Positions 63,567 through 64,000 of a stretch of DNA of 64,000 bases are shown piece by piece (position 1 is the first letter of the stretch; the number at the start of each line of letters is the position of its first letter). The stretch comes from Phylloscopus collybita (lineage: Eukaryota; Chordata; Aves; Passeriformes; Phylloscopidae). Made by a program: the position numbers and the translations under genes. The DNA is taken from NCBI GenBank assembly GCA_027886175.1, contig JAJNNQ010000002.1, positions 7,622,001 to 7,686,000 on the forward strand, given 5' to 3'. The notes under the pieces were generated by a model. It worked only from the letters and a program-made list of their open reading frames with translations, had not been told where the DNA came from and did no database searches.

Positions 63567-64000
63567 GTCTAATGATGTTTCTCTGAAATAATGATAATAT
63601 TGCCCTGCAACCCATGCCAGGAAAGCACAGGTATCTTTGGGGATAGTACTGCTTTCCAGAGGGTCAGTGAAATGTGAAGACCATGTTTAGGTTACTTGGC
63701 TGGGGAATGTTTTCCTATACAAAAATACAAAAGATCACTGACTGGGACTGCATGAGTATGACAGTTTAGAGCCTTTATGTACAAAGGTTTTGTGAAACAG
63801 ATGCTGGACTGAACAGGACTGCAGCACTGTGGTCTTCACCAACAGGAGATACACAAAGAAAGGTCCTGACTCTTTAGACTGATTTGAAAGAGTATCTTCC
63901 CTGCATGATGACATCATGGTGGCTTCCCTAAGAATTTAAAGGGACAACCTGGATGACTCCAAGGAAATCAGTGTCTGTTTCAAATAGGATGTATCTGCAA

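Larger units (their letters stand above)
56114..64000 (-). other. PTPRN2: PTPRN2 intron (partial), right edge
   Basis: Intron upstream of the juxtamembrane exon. No membrane-segment exon is visible on the minus strand before the edge. It contains a TA microsatellite (57604-57637), a C-rich plus-strand stretch at 59200-59560 with a 115-codon open frame of no recognised family, a 27-bp imperfect tandem repeat (60541-60594), a T run (63242-63256) and an exon-like plus-strand segment (63462-63566). Confidence 0.85.

Noticed and set aside
56114..64000. Possible PTPRN2 transmembrane exon
   Set aside because: Hydrophobic minus-strand frames, such as 62586-62879, are T/A-run translations without the expected membrane-helix-plus-basic pattern or proper splice borders.

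Overview
The window reads as vertebrate nuclear DNA, most likely from a bird. It is AT-rich and almost entirely intronic, with coding sequence broken into short exons that have canonical AG/GT borders. It carries CR1 LINE 3' ends of the avian type (octamer-like ATTCTATG termini), a few ancient MIR/CORE-SINE relics, and otherwise little repeat DNA. A crocodilian or turtle cannot be fully excluded from the sequence alone. Nothing prokaryotic is present.

One gene dominates. The minus strand carries six consecutive internal exons of PTPRN2 (phogrin/IA-2beta), the receptor-type protein tyrosine phosphatase-like protein of neuroendocrine dense-core vesicles. In transcript order they are 56113-55919, 32807-32660, 25185-25112, 16931-16854, 4939-4820 and 3635-3469 (195, 148, 74, 78, 120 and 167 nt). 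They splice in one continuous frame into 260 codons plus 2 nt. These cover the Ser-rich juxtamembrane segment and the first two thirds of the PTP domain, up to and including the WPD-loop region. The ectodomain and transmembrane exons lie beyond the right edge (above 64000). The exon with the Cys-containing phosphate-binding loop and the C-terminus lie beyond the left edge (below 1).

The intron at the left edge, on the same strand, holds the hairpin of the neuronal microRNA miR-153 (506-420). Its mammalian homologue (mir-153-2) sits in PTPRN2, so host gene and microRNA confirm each other. Host and microRNA would be produced from one primary transcript in neurons and endocrine cells.

The introns run, right to left: more than 7.9 kb (56114 to edge), 23.1 kb, 7.5 kb, 8.2 kb, 11.9 kb, 1.2 kb, and more than 3.4 kb at the left edge. 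They contain three CR1 3' fragments, four MIR/CORE-SINE-like relics, a 212-bp polypyrimidine tract, several AT microsatellites and homopolymers, small tandem duplications and a perfect 12-bp inverted repeat. One feature is not explained by the host gene: an exon-like, phase 0/0 open segment on the plus strand at 63462-63566. Nearly all other open frames look like chance ORFs in intronic DNA.
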